Shown here: positions 25,973 through 34,177 of the stretch, one piece after another
Layout of the letters: each line of letters opens with the position of its first letter
Numbering within the stretch: the stretch's first letter is position 1
Source of the DNA: Streptomyces scopuliridis RB72
GTDB lineage: Bacteria; Actinomycetota; Actinomycetes; Streptomycetales; Streptomycetaceae
NCBI RefSeq assembly: GCF_000718095.1
Contig: NZ_JOEI01000032.1
Coordinates: forward strand, 57,969 to 121,968
DNA length: 64,000 nt
Direction of reading: 5' to 3'
Notes under the pieces: generated by a model
Database searches by the model: none
What the model saw: the letters and a program-made list of their open reading frames with translations, nothing else
Told to the model about the DNA's origin: nothing
Program-made: the position numbers and the translations under genes

Positions 25973-26410
25973 ATGGCGAGCGATGTGCCGACCGGCCATG
26001 TCTCCGACCTCGACTGGCTGTTGAGCGGTCTGGTCCAGCGAGTCCCGTACACCCGCAGCGCGGTGCTGCTCTCCTCCGACGGCCTGGTGAGGTCCGTGCA
26101 CGGCCTGGACCCCGACAGCGCCGACCACATGGCGGCGCTCGCCTCCGGCCTCTACTCCCTGGGCCGCAGCGCCGGGGTGCGGTTCGGTGACGGCGGGGAG
26201 GTCCGTCAGGTCGTCGTGGAGCTCGACTCGACCCTGCTCTTCGTCTCCACCGCGGGCTCGGGCACCTGTCTCGCCGTGCTGGCGGGCCGCGAGGCGGACG
26301 CCGCCGTCCTCGGCTACGAGATGGCGATGCTGGTCAAGAGCGTACGGCCGTATCTGGTCACCCCGCTCAGGCATGGGGCCGGCTTCTCCCCGAGCGCCGC
26401 GGGGCACTGA
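25973..26410 (+). CDS. cvnB: Conservon CvnB-type roadblock/LC7 protein
   Basis: Roadblock/LC7-fold protein of 145 aa (LDWLLSGLVQRVPYTRSAVL, then LSSDGLVRSVHGLD, VRQVVVELDSTLLFVSTAG, LAVLAGREADAAVLGYEMAM). In conservons this dimeric protein probably acts as GTPase-activating or scaffolding partner of the Ras-like CvnD. ATG 25973 follows the AAGGAG that overlaps the cvnA stop, 7 nt downstream of it, so it is co-translated. Confidence 0.9.
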   Translation: MASDVPTGHVSDLDWLLSGLVQRVPYTRSAVLLSSDGLVRSVHGLDPDSADHMAALASGLYSLGRSAGVRFGDGGEVRQVVVELDSTLLFVSTAGSGTCLAVLAGREADAAVLGYEMAMLVKSVRPYLVTPLRHGAGFSPSAAGH

Positions 26411-26412
26411 CG

Positions 26413-26784
26413 GTGCCGCTTCCGACGGAGGGGCCCTGGCTCGACGACGCGGCCGGCCGGCTCATCCGCCCGTACGCCGTGAGCGGGGGCCGGACCCGGC
26501 CCACGACGGCCCTGGACCTGCTCACGCTGGTCATGTCCACGGGATCGGGGCCCCAGGCGCATCTCGGGCCGGAGCACTCCCATGCCATGGACCTCTGCCA
26601 GGGGCCGACCTCGGTCGCGGAGGTCGCGGCGCATCTGCGGCTCCCCGTGACGGTCACCAAGGTGCTGCTCTCCGATCTCGTGGACTGCGGGGCGATCACC
26701 GCGCGGCCGCCCCACAGCTTCGACCACCCCACCGATCGATTCCTGCTGGAGGCAGTCCTCGATGGTCTACGACGACAGCTCTGA
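26413..26784 (+). CDS. cvnC: Conservon CvnC-type DUF742 protein
   Basis: DUF742 protein of 123 aa: WLDDAAGRLIRPYAVSGGRT and TALDLLTLVMSTG, then a winged-helix-like segment SVAEVAAHLRLPVTVTKVLL with SDLVDCGAI and a terminal DRFLLEAVLDGLRRQ. The third component of the conservon complex, presumed cytosolic. The GTG start lies 2 nt after the cvnB stop. Its 3' end overlaps the cvnD start by 23 nt. Confidence 0.9.
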   Translation: MPLPTEGPWLDDAAGRLIRPYAVSGGRTRPTTALDLLTLVMSTGSGPQAHLGPEHSHAMDLCQGPTSVAEVAAHLRLPVTVTKVLLSDLVDCGAITARPPHSFDHPTDRFLLEAVLDGLRRQL

Positions 26785-27394
26785 TGTCCCCGCCGCCGCC
26801 CTTGCCGCCCCCGTCGTCCCCGAGCCCTTTCCCACCGCGCTGAAGGTCCTGGTCGCGGGTGGTTTCGGGGTCGGCAAGACGACGTTCGTGGGAGCCGTCA
26901 GCGAGATCGCGCCGCTGAGTACGGAGGAGCTGCTGACCCAGGTCAGCGCCGCGACCGACGATCTGACGGGCGTCGAGGCCAAGACATCGACGACGGTCGC
27001 CATGGACTTCGGCAGACTGACGCTGGACGAGCGCCATGTGCTGTATCTGTTCGGGACGCCGGGGCAGGAGCGCTTCTGGTTCATGTGGGACGAGCTGTCC
27101 CGTGGCGCGCTCGGCGCGATCGTGCTGGCCGACACCCGGCGGCTGGACTACTCCTTCTCCGCGGTGGACTTCTTCGAGCAGCGCGGGATCGGATTCGTCG
27201 TCGCCGTCAATGAGTTCGACGGCTCGTACCGCTATGACCCGGAGGAGGTGCGGGCGGCGATCGATCTCAGGCCGGAGGTGCCGATCGTGCTCTGCGACGC
27301 GCGCATCGCCAGTTCCGGTATCCAGACGCTGGTCACGCTCGTACAGCATCTGATCACCGCGGCCCCGGCCTCGCCCACGGCCCTCTCAGAGTGA
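26762..27394 (+). CDS. cvnD: Conservon CvnD-type Ras-like GTPase
   Basis: Small GTP-binding protein of 210 aa. P-loop GGFGVGKT at residues 33-40, a switch region with the TSTTVAMDFGR segment, FGTPGQERF at 97-105 (GQ in place of the Ras catalytic pair, similar to MglA-like G proteins) and NEFD at 150-153 as the base-specificity motif. It functions as the nucleotide switch of the conservon signalling unit. It overlaps cvnC by 23 nt, a typical coupled arrangement. Membrane anchoring would come from CvnA since no lipid motif is seen. Confidence 0.92.
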   Translation: MVYDDSSDVPAAALAAPVVPEPFPTALKVLVAGGFGVGKTTFVGAVSEIAPLSTEELLTQVSAATDDLTGVEAKTSTTVAMDFGRLTLDERHVLYLFGTPGQERFWFMWDELSRGALGAIVLADTRRLDYSFSAVDFFEQRGIGFVVAVNEFDGSYRYDPEEVRAAIDLRPEVPIVLCDARIASSGIQTLVTLVQHLITAAPASPTALSE

Positions 27395-27407
27395 CGGAGC
27401 TACGCGC

Positions 27408-27938
27408 ATGATGTACGACCCGATCGGCCGTCTGCTGCTCACTCCCGTCGACAGGGAGGCGCCCGACCGTGTGGTCCGGCTGCGCGGGCTCGGGCTGGGG
27501 GAGCGCGCCGAACCCGCCTTCGACGCCGTCGCCCAGCAGCTGGCCCAGCTGACGGGCGCTCCGTACGCGATGGTCAACTTCATCGACGAGGAGCGGCAGT
27601 TCTTCGCCGGACTGCACGCTCCGCCCGGTGTGGGCAGGGAGCGGTTCATGGCCCGTGACCACGGCTACTGCCCCTATGTGGTGGTACGGCACAAGGCGCT
27701 GGTCCTGGAGGACGTGCGGGACTTCCCCCGGTTCGCCGGGAACGCGCTGGTCGACGAGACCGGCATCCGCTCCTATCTCGGGGCGCCGCTCATCGACCGT
27801 ACGGGGATGGCGCTCGGCACCGTCTGCGTGGCCGACACCGAGCCGAGGCGTTGGGGGCGGACCGGTCTCGACACCATCAAGTCCTTCGCCACCGAACTGA
27901 TGGCGCAGATCCACCGCAGGGAGGACGGCCTCATCTGA
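27408..27938 (+). CDS. GAF-domain protein, fifth gene of the conservon
   Basis: Single GAF domain of 176 aa: AFDAVAQQLAQLTGAPYAMV, NFIDEERQFFAGLHAPPGVG, HGYCPYVVVRHKALVLEDVR, then GIRSYLGAPLIDRTGMALGT. The form resembles GAF sensors found with some Streptomyces conservons. It lies 13 nt after cvnD and probably senses a small ligand or redox state; the Cys in HGYCPYV is notable. Start could be either ATG of the ATGATG pair at 27408. It converges on the LacI gene, with only 18 nt between stops. Confidence 0.82.
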   Translation: MMYDPIGRLLLTPVDREAPDRVVRLRGLGLGERAEPAFDAVAQQLAQLTGAPYAMVNFIDEERQFFAGLHAPPGVGRERFMARDHGYCPYVVVRHKALVLEDVRDFPRFAGNALVDETGIRSYLGAPLIDRTGMALGTVCVADTEPRRWGRTGLDTIKSFATELMAQIHRREDGLI

Positions 27939-27956
27939 GCTCCTGCTGACGCAGCG

Positions 27957-29033
27957 TCAGCACGAGTCCCAGAGAGGGGTGGTGGCGGGAGACGGCCGTC
28001 CGGTGCTGGCGCGCAGTACGACCTCGCCGCCGACCCGCAGCACCCGCGAGCGCGCACCGCGCGGCTCACGCAGCGCGAGTGAGATCACGCTCTCTCCCAT
28101 GGCGGTCAGCGGCAGGGCGACGGTCGTGAGCGGGGGAGTCAGCTCCCGTACGAGCGGGATGTCGTCGAAGCCGGCCAGCGACAGGTCCTCCGGGACCCGT
28201 ACGCCCGCCTCACGGAAGGCGGCGAGCGCGCCCACCGCCATCACGTCCGTCACCGCGAAGACGCAGGTGGGGCGGGGGCGAGCGGGCCCGTCGAGCAGGT
28301 CGCGGGCCGCCGCGTAGCCGCCGTCGCGGGTGAACGCGCCGTGTACGACGGACCCGGGCCGGAGAGTGACCCCGGCCTCGCCGAGCCCTTCCCGGAACCC
28401 GGCCAGCCGGTCGGAGACCGTGGTGAGTTCGCGCGGCCCGCTGAGCACCCCGAACTCCCGGTGTCCCAAGGCCAGTAGGGCGCGGGCGAGCGCCGCGGCC
28501 CCGGCGCGGTTCTCGGGAAGTACGGCGTCGGCGCGCAGATTTCGGTGCCGGCTCACCACGGCGACGCGCCCGCCCGCGCGGATGTACGGCGTCACCTCGG
28601 CGGCCAACTTCCGTTCCCAGGACGGGTCCTGGAAGCCCGAGCCGATCAGCAGAATGGCCCGGGCGCGCTGGGCCCGGAGCATCGAGACATAGGCGATCTC
28701 CCTGGCCGGCTCCCGGAACGTACTGGCGAGCATGACCAGGACGTCCTGTTCGGCCGCCGCCCGCATCACCCCGCCCGCGATCGCGGCGAAGTACGGGTCG
28801 CCCACATCGTGGCAGATGAGCCCCACCGTATTGCTGGAGGCGCTGGCCAGTGCCTGGGCATGGGCGTTGGGGATATAGCCGAGCAGATCGGCCGCCGCGC
28901 GCACCCGCTGGCGCAGCTCCTCACGGACTCTCGTCGTGCCGTTCAGCGCTCTGGAGGCCGTCGCCAGGGAGACACCCGCGCGGCGGGCGACGGCGTCCAG
29001 CGTCACATGGGCCTGTGCTTCCCGTTCACTCAA
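27957..29033 (-). CDS. LacI family transcriptional regulator
   Basis: LacI-type repressor of 358 aa. HTH and hinge: VTLDAVARRAGVSLATASRA, LNGTTRVREELRQRV, AAADLLGYIPNAHAQALAS. The periplasmic-binding-protein-like core has VGLICHDVGDPYFAAIAGGV, AILLIGSGF, FGVLSGPRELTTVSDRLAGF, CVFAVTDVMAVGALAAF and LSLAGFDDIPL. It is divergent from the NMT1-type ABC transporter. The intergenic region holds AGAAAGCGCTTTCT, the typical LacI/GalR palindrome with central GCGC, and the same 14-mer precedes the ThuA gene at 37742, so it probably controls both. Confidence 0.9.
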   Translation of the reverse strand: MSEREAQAHVTLDAVARRAGVSLATASRALNGTTRVREELRQRVRAAADLLGYIPNAHAQALASASSNTVGLICHDVGDPYFAAIAGGVMRAAAEQDVLVMLASTFREPAREIAYVSMLRAQRARAILLIGSGFQDPSWERKLAAEVTPYIRAGGRVAVVSRHRNLRADAVLPENRAGAAALARALLALGHREFGVLSGPRELTTVSDRLAGFREGLGEAGVTLRPGSVVHGAFTRDGGYAAARDLLDGPARPRPTCVFAVTDVMAVGALAAFREAGVRVPEDLSLAGFDDIPLVRELTPPLTTVALPLTAMGESVISLALREPRGARSRVLRVGGEVVLRASTGRPSPATTPLWDSC

Positions 29034-29141
29034 CTCGACCCCCGGGTCGCGGTGGCGGCGGAGCCCGTGGCGGACCCCGAAACTTCGGGACGACCTATTG
29101 ACCGTACGGACGGGCAGTCATTAGCGTGGCGATCACCTTAT

Positions 29142-29166
29142 CAGAAAGCGCTTTCTGAAAGCGCTT
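29142..29166. promoter_or_regulatory. LacI operator
   Basis: CAGAAAGCGCTTTCTG (29142-29157) is a perfect 16-bp palindrome with the central GCGC of LacI-family sites, followed at once by a second half AAAGCGCTT. It lies between the LacI gene and the transporter permease, so it can control both directions. Confidence 0.82.
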
Positions 29167-29216
29167 GTAGGCGAACAGCGCACTTATAACTGCCCGGTTT
29201 TCCCGAGGAGTTCACA

Positions 29217-30116
29217 GTGAGCCAGAGCGTCGCACCGGCATCAGCGCCGCCGCCGGAACCCGCACCCGCGCCCGCACGGGACAGGGAAGTGTCCGGGGTC
29301 GCCGAACGGAACGGTCCCGGGGCGGGGGAGCGGCTGGCCCGTGCCGTCGAGGCCGGCTGGCGGCCCGTCGCCCTGCTGGCCGGATGTTTCGCCGTCTGGT
29401 GGATCATCGCGGCGGCCGAACTGGTGGAGCCGTATCTCGTCCCCTCGCCCGGCGCGACCCTCGATGTCCTCACGGGCAAGGCCGACTACCTGTGGCAGCA
29501 CACGTGGGTCACGACCTATGAGACGCTGCTCGGCTTTGTGATCGCGGTGGTGGTCGGGGTGCTCGCGGCGGTCGTCATGGTCTACTCCTCGACCGTCGAG
29601 AAGACGCTCTACCCCATCCTGCTCTTCGCCCAGGTCGTGCCCAAGATAGCCATCGCACCGCTGTTCGTGGTCTGGCTCGGCTTCGGCATCACACCGAAGA
29701 TCCTGATCGCCGTCCTCATCGCCTTCTTCCCGGTGGTGATCTCCATGGTCACCGGCTTGAAGGCGGTCGATCCGGAAATGCTCCAACTCTCCGCCACCAT
29801 GGGCGCGAAGCCCTGGCAGACCTTCGCCAAGATCCGCTTCCCGGCCTCGCTGCCTCATCTCTTCTCCGGGCTGAAGGTCGCCGTGACCCTCGCGGTGACC
29901 GGCGCGGTCGTCGGTGAGTTCGTCGGCGCCAATGAGGGGCTCGGCTATGTGATCCTCCAGGCGAACGGCAACCTCGACACCCCGATGCTCTTCGCGGGAC
30001 TGCTCGTCATGTCACTGATCGGCGTCGTCCTCTTCGTCCTGGTCGAGATCGCCGAGAAGCTGCTGCTGCCCTGGCACGCCAGCCGCCGGGACACCAACGT
30101 CACCACCTCGTACTGA
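29217..30116 (+). CDS. ABC transporter permease (SsuC/TauC/NMT1-system type)
   Basis: Permease of 299 aa with a Pro/Ala-rich cytoplasmic N-terminus of about 50 residues and six hydrophobic helices. The coupling loop LQLSATMGAKPWQTFAKIRF (EAA-like with G-x9-I-x2-P) is in the middle and VAVTLAVTGAVVGEFVGANE follows. This class of permease serves sulfonate, taurine, nitrate or pyrimidine-precursor importers with NMT1-type binding proteins. The GTG at 29217 follows GAGGAG. It begins a plus-strand operon with the lipoprotein and ATPase. Expression is likely under the LacI operator at 29142. Confidence 0.88.
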   Translation: MSQSVAPASAPPPEPAPAPARDREVSGVAERNGPGAGERLARAVEAGWRPVALLAGCFAVWWIIAAAELVEPYLVPSPGATLDVLTGKADYLWQHTWVTTYETLLGFVIAVVVGVLAAVVMVYSSTVEKTLYPILLFAQVVPKIAIAPLFVVWLGFGITPKILIAVLIAFFPVVISMVTGLKAVDPEMLQLSATMGAKPWQTFAKIRFPASLPHLFSGLKVAVTLAVTGAVVGEFVGANEGLGYVILQANGNLDTPMLFAGLLVMSLIGVVLFVLVEIAEKLLLPWHASRRDTNVTTSY

Positions 30117-30168
30117 CCGACTCGATACAACTCGACTCGACTCGATCCCGTTCAGGGAAGGGCCAGCC

Positions 30169-31188
30169 ATGCATGCGCGCAGACTCCTGATCGGCCTCGT
30201 ACCGCTGCTCCTGGTCGCCACGGCCTGTGGCGAGGACGGCTCGGGGACCACCACCAGCGACTCCGGCAAGAAGCTCGACAAGGTGACGCTGACCCTCAAC
30301 TGGTATCCGTACGGCGAACACGCGCCGTTCTACTACGGCAAGCAGCAGAAGATCTTCGAGAAGCACGGCATCGATCTGACGATCCGGGCGGGCCAGGGCT
30401 CGCAGAAGACCGTGCAGGCGACCGCCGCGGGCCAGACCGACTTCGGCTGGGCGGACACACCCGCCGTGCTCAGTGGGGTGGACCAGGGCGTCAACGTGAA
30501 GAGCCTCGGGGTCTTCCTCCAGACCACGCCCTCCTCGGTGCAGTTCTTCGCGAGCGAGAACGTCTCCACCCCCGCCGACCTCAAGGGAAAGACCATCGCG
30601 GGCACGGCCGGTGACGCGCTCACCAAGACGTTCCCGATCTTCCTCAAGAAGAACGATCTCAAGGAGTCGGACGTCCGGATCCAGAACACCGACCCGGCGG
30701 GCAAGATCGCCGCGGTGATCTCCGGCAAGACGGACGCGCTGCTCGGCTACGCCAGTGACCAGGGTCCGACCATGCAGGACAAGGCCAAGAAGGACGTGTC
30801 GTATCTGCGCTTCTCGGAGCACGGACTCAACTTCTACTCCAACGGACTGATCGCGGGGCAGAAGGTCCTCTCCGGCAGGAGCGAGCTGGCCGGCCGCATG
30901 GTGCGGGCCGTCAGTGAGGCATGGGCGGCGGCGGAGAAGGCGCCGGAGGCGGCCGTCGCGGAGATGGACGGCGCCTCGGAGCAACTGCCGCCCACGAACG
31001 TCCTGTTGGAGCAGTTCAAGACGACCGTCACACTGCTGCACACCGACGCGACGCGCGGCAAGGCCCCGGGCGTCAACACCGAGGGCGACTGGCAGCAGAC
31101 CATCGACGTCTTCGCCGAAGCCGGTCTGGTGAAGAGCCCGAAGGCCGTCGCGGAGTACTGGGACAGCGGCACGGCGCTGAAGGGATGA
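30169..31188 (+). CDS. ABC transporter substrate-binding lipoprotein (NMT1/THI5-like)
   Basis: Binding protein of 339 aa with a lipoprotein signal (LLLVATACGE, lipid Cys at about residue 20). The mature part begins VTLTLNWYPYGEHAPFYYGK, the opening seen in NMT1/THI5-like proteins that bind aromatic or pyrimidine-type ligands. AGQTDFGWADTPAVLSG, LKGKTIAGTAGDALTKT and DALLGYASDQGP follow. Ligand identity is not evident; similar proteins serve HMP-type thiamine precursors and riboflavin. No THI riboswitch is seen. Its 3' end overlaps the ATPase start (ATGA). Confidence 0.88.
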   Translation: MHARRLLIGLVPLLLVATACGEDGSGTTTSDSGKKLDKVTLTLNWYPYGEHAPFYYGKQQKIFEKHGIDLTIRAGQGSQKTVQATAAGQTDFGWADTPAVLSGVDQGVNVKSLGVFLQTTPSSVQFFASENVSTPADLKGKTIAGTAGDALTKTFPIFLKKNDLKESDVRIQNTDPAGKIAAVISGKTDALLGYASDQGPTMQDKAKKDVSYLRFSEHGLNFYSNGLIAGQKVLSGRSELAGRMVRAVSEAWAAAEKAPEAAVAEMDGASEQLPPTNVLLEQFKTTVTLLHTDATRGKAPGVNTEGDWQQTIDVFAEAGLVKSPKAVAEYWDSGTALKG

Positions 31189-32039
31189 CGATGGCCAGGG
31201 ATACGACGCTCCGGAAGCCGGCCGCCAAGAAGGGCGGCGCCCCCACGGAAGGGCAGAAGGAAGGGCGAGCGGCGGCGGTCGGTCTTGAGGACGTGGCTGT
31301 CCGCTTCCGTACGAAGAAGCGCGATGTCACGGCCCTCCACGAAGTCTCGCTCGATGTCGCGATGGGGGAGTTCGTCGCCATCGTCGGCCCCTCGGGGTGC
31401 GGCAAGTCGACCCTCCTCAAGCTGGTCGCGGGCCTCCTCAAGGCGTCCTCGGGCGCCGTACGGCTCCAGGGCGAACGGGTCGAAGGACCGCGGCACGACA
31501 TCGGATACGTCTTCCAGCGGGCGGCTCTGCTGGAGTGGCGTACCGCCCGGCGCAATATCCTCCTCCAGGCGGAGATGCGCCGGATGCCCGCCGAACCGGC
31601 GCGCCGGCGCGTGGACGAGCTGATCGAGATGACCGGTCTCGGCGGATTCGAGGACGCGTATCCGCATGAGCTGTCCGGCGGGATGCAGCAACGGGTCGCG
31701 CTGTGCCGGGCGTTGCTGCACGAGCCGCCCGTGCTGCTGATGGACGAGCCGTTCGGCGCGCTCGACGCTCTCACCCGCGAGCAGATGAACATGGAGCTGA
31801 ACCGCATCTGGCGGGAGACGGGGACGACCGTGCTGCTGGTCACCCACTCGATCTCGGAGGCGGTCTATCTGGCCGACCGCGTGGTGGTGATGAGCCCGCG
31901 CCCCGGCACGATCACCGAGATCATCGACGTGGGACTGGAGGCCGAGCGGGACTATACGGAGACGCTCGGCCGGCCCGAGTTCCAGCAGGCGACCGGGCAT
32001 ATCCGGGGGCTGCTGGGGGCGGCCTCGGCACAGGACTGA
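31185..32039 (+). CDS. ABC transporter ATP-binding protein (SsuB/TauB type)
   Basis: ATPase of 284 aa: Walker A VGPSGCGKSTLLKLVAG, Q-loop DIGYVFQRAALLEWRTARRN, signature LSGGMQQRVALCRALLHEP, Walker B VLLMDEPFGALDAL and the H-loop VTHSISEAVYLADR. It powers the permease at 29217 with the lipoprotein at 30169. The first about 35 residues are lysine-rich and outside the fold. The upstream overlap ATGA confirms the start. The next gene, an XRE-cupin regulator with its own palindrome, is a separate transcription unit. Confidence 0.92.
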   Translation: MTMARDTTLRKPAAKKGGAPTEGQKEGRAAAVGLEDVAVRFRTKKRDVTALHEVSLDVAMGEFVAIVGPSGCGKSTLLKLVAGLLKASSGAVRLQGERVEGPRHDIGYVFQRAALLEWRTARRNILLQAEMRRMPAEPARRRVDELIEMTGLGGFEDAYPHELSGGMQQRVALCRALLHEPPVLLMDEPFGALDALTREQMNMELNRIWRETGTTVLLVTHSISEAVYLADRVVVMSPRPGTITEIIDVGLEAERDYTETLGRPEFQQATGHIRGLLGAASAQD

Positions 32040-32088
32040 CCGGGCCGGCCGATCCCCGGGCCGTGGCAGTGCGTTTCGTGTGTCTCAG

Positions 32089-32109
32089 ATATGGGATAGC
32101 GTTCCATAT
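32089..32109 (+). promoter_or_regulatory. Palindrome abutting a leaderless start
   Basis: ATATGGGA-TAGCG-TTCCATAT: arms match at 7 of 8 positions. It ends directly at the GTG start (32110) of the XRE-cupin gene, so the regulator probably binds its own promoter and the message is leaderless or nearly so. Confidence 0.6.
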
Positions 32110-32694
32110 GTGAGAGAGAACAACCCTGGCCCCGGGCCCGATCCCGTCGACGAACTGCTCGCCGCTCGCCTCGCGGAACTGCGGGGCGAGCGCGGCTGGT
32201 CCCTGGAGGAGCTGGCAGGACGCAGCGGAGTGAGCCGCTCGACGCTGTCACGCGCCGAGCGGGGCGAGATCAGCCCCACGGCCTCGCTGCTCGGCCGGCT
32301 GTGCGCGGTGTACGGACGGACCATGTCGCAGCTGCTCAGCGAGGTGGAGGCGGAACCGGCACAACTGGTCAGAGCGGCCGACCAGACCGAATGGAAGGAC
32401 ACCGCCTCCGGCTTCCTCCGCCGCTCGGTCTCCCCGCCCCAGCCCGGGCTGCGCGCGGAAGTGGTCGAGGGCACGTTGCTCGCGGGCGCGGACATCGCGT
32501 ACGAGCGGCCTCCGGTGCCGGGTCTGGAGCAGCACATCTGGGTGCTCGAAGGCTCGGTCGAGTTCACGATGGGGCGCGAGCGGCACACACTGGACGCGGG
32601 CGACTGCCTGCGGATGCGCTTGTGGGGGCCCACGCGATTCCACTGCCCGGGGCCCGCGCCCGTACGGTACGCGATCGTGGTGGTCCACTCATGA
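32110..32694 (+). CDS. XRE family regulator with C-terminal cupin domain
   Basis: Regulator of 194 aa. N-terminal XRE HTH (LAARLAELRGERGWSLEELA, GRSGVSRSTLSRAERGEISP, TASLLGRLCAVYGRTMSQLL) and C-terminal cupin (GLEQHIWVLEGSVEFTMGRE, HTLDAGDCLRMRLWGPTRFH). Members of this class sense small molecules through the cupin and control nearby detoxifying genes. The start at GTG 32110 is chosen because it adjoins the palindromic operator; the open frame extends further upstream without a ribosome site. It overlaps the GNAT gene (ATGA), which is therefore its likely target. Confidence 0.88.
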   Translation: MRENNPGPGPDPVDELLAARLAELRGERGWSLEELAGRSGVSRSTLSRAERGEISPTASLLGRLCAVYGRTMSQLLSEVEAEPAQLVRAADQTEWKDTASGFLRRSVSPPQPGLRAEVVEGTLLAGADIAYERPPVPGLEQHIWVLEGSVEFTMGRERHTLDAGDCLRMRLWGPTRFHCPGPAPVRYAIVVVHS

Positions 32695-33218
32695 ACCCCG
32701 ACGTGGTGCCGCTCTCCGCCGACGAACTGCTGTGCGCTGTAGGGGATTTGGCGGAGCTGCTGATCGACACCGTCGCCGGGGGCGCCTCGATCGGCTTTCT
32801 CGACCCCCTCGACCCGGCGACCGCGACGGCCTGGTGGCGGGCGCGGATCCCGGCCGTCCGGGCGGGACGGCTCTCCGTACGGGTCTCCAGGGACGACGGC
32901 GGGCGTATCACGGGCACGGTAGGCGTGGCCTTCGCGGACAAGCCCAACGCCCGCCATCGTGCCGAGATCGTGAAACTGATGGTCCACCGCGACGCCCGGG
33001 GCAAGGGCCTCGGCCGGACGCTGCTCAGCGCGGGGGAGCGGGCGGCGGCCGAGTCCGGTGTGACACTGCTGCTGCTCGACACCGAGACCGGCAGCCCCGC
33101 CGACACGCTGTACCGCTCGGCGGGCTGGACCGCGATCGGAGTGGTTCCCGGGCACGCGGCGGACCCGGGAGGAACGCTCCGCCCGACCACCTTCTTCTAC
33201 AAGGAGCTGAAGAAATAA
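32691..33218 (+). CDS. GNAT family N-acetyltransferase
   Basis: Acetyltransferase of 175 aa. The acetyl-CoA site IVKLMVHRDARGKGLGRTLL (motif A, RxxGxG/A) is at about residues 85-104, followed by LLLLDTETGSPADTLYRSAG (split as LLLLDTETGS and PADTLYRSAGW), the beta5 and helix region. A small molecule or toxin is the probable acceptor. It is coupled to the XRE-cupin regulator and ends just before a bidirectional terminator. Confidence 0.88.
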   Translation: MNPDVVPLSADELLCAVGDLAELLIDTVAGGASIGFLDPLDPATATAWWRARIPAVRAGRLSVRVSRDDGGRITGTVGVAFADKPNARHRAEIVKLMVHRDARGKGLGRTLLSAGERAAAESGVTLLLLDTETGSPADTLYRSAGWTAIGVVPGHAADPGGTLRPTTFFYKELKK

Positions 33219-33230
33219 GGGGGTTCAAGC

Positions 33231-33264
33231 GGCTCCCGGCCGCCGATGACAGCGGCCGGGAGCC
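33231..33264. terminator. Bidirectional hairpin terminator
   Basis: GGCTCCCGGCCGC / GCGGCCGGGAGCC, a 13-bp perfect stem with an 8-nt loop, lies between the convergent GNAT (+) and TIM-barrel (-) genes. Confidence 0.75.
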
Positions 33265-33285
33265 CCTACGGATGAACGCCCGCGC

Positions 33286-34164
33286 TCAGTACCGCAGCGC
33301 CGACAGATAGCGGTAGCTGTTCAACGCGCTCGCGAACGGATCGGCCGGTGCGTCGTGCTCCACCAGCCACTGCCGTACGCCCCCGCTGCGCGCCGTGTCG
33401 AACATCGCCGGGAAGTCCAGGACACCCGAACCGACGTCCTCGAAGCCGCCGTTCGGGGCCATGTCCTTCACATGCAGCGCGGGGAACCGCCTGCGGTCCG
33501 TCACGAACAGCCGGCGCGGGTCGTCCCCGCCCTTCGCCGCCCAGTACACATCCAGCTCGAAGCCCACCAGCTCCGGGTCGGTCTCCTTGAGCAGGATGCC
33601 GTACAGGCTCTCGCCGTCGACCACCTCGTGGTCACCGTCGTGATTGTGGAAGAGCACCTTGAGCCCGGACTCCCTGGCGATCCGGCCCGCCGTGTTGAAC
33701 TGCCGTGCCGCTTCCCGGTATCCGGCCGGTGAGTGCATTCCCGCAGGCAGGCTCGGCACGACCACCCACGAGCCGCCCAGCGTACGGACGTCCTCGATCG
33801 CCTGCGGCAGACCACTGCCGGTGACCGTGGTGTAGGCGACATGTTCCAGGACCGCCTTGAGCCGGGTGGCGTCCAGCATCCGCCGGATCTCGGCGGCGCT
33901 GTGCCCGTGCCGGCCGCTGACACCGACCGTCGCGTAACCGATCTCCGCCAGGCGCTCCAGCGTCCCCCGGAAATCCGTCGCGAGCGGGGTGCGCATCGTA
34001 TAGAGGTGCATACCGATCCCGGACGGCGGGATGCGCCGCCGCCGGCGACCGGTGTCGGTGTGGTGGGCGACCGCTGCCGCGGGAGAGCTCACGCCCAGCG
34101 CCGCCAGACCGACTGCCGCGCCCGCCGTGCCCAGGAACGCTCTTCGGGTGCCGTTCATCGTCAC
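33286..34164 (-). CDS. Tat-exported sugar-phosphate isomerase/epimerase-like TIM-barrel protein
   Basis: Protein of 292 aa. The N-terminus GTRRAFLGTAGAAVGLAALG is a twin-arginine signal. The mature part is an AP-endonuclease-2-type TIM barrel: IGMHLYTMRTPLATDFRGTL, LAEIGYATVGVSGRHGHSAA, ESGLKVLFHNHDGDHE, LVGFELDVYWAAKGGDDPRR and FPALHVKDMAPNG, with metal-ligand-type E, D, H residues. Such exported proteins act on sugar derivatives outside the cell. It lies 13 nt after the ThuA-sugar-dehydrogenase gene and shares its LacI-type operator control. The GTG at 34164 follows GAGGAGA; ATG at 34158 is an alternative. Confidence 0.85.
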   Translation of the reverse strand: MTMNGTRRAFLGTAGAAVGLAALGVSSPAAAVAHHTDTGRRRRRIPPSGIGMHLYTMRTPLATDFRGTLERLAEIGYATVGVSGRHGHSAAEIRRMLDATRLKAVLEHVAYTTVTGSGLPQAIEDVRTLGGSWVVVPSLPAGMHSPAGYREAARQFNTAGRIARESGLKVLFHNHDGDHEVVDGESLYGILLKETDPELVGFELDVYWAAKGGDDPRRLFVTDRRRFPALHVKDMAPNGGFEDVGSGVLDFPAMFDTARSGGVRQWLVEHDAPADPFASALNSYRYLSALRY

Positions 34165-34177
34165 TCTCTGTCTCCTC

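Noticed and set aside
30169..31188. Thiamine-riboswitch-controlled HMP transporter
   Set aside because: The binding protein is NMT1/THI5-like but no THI-box-like leader is visible; a LacI operator is present instead.
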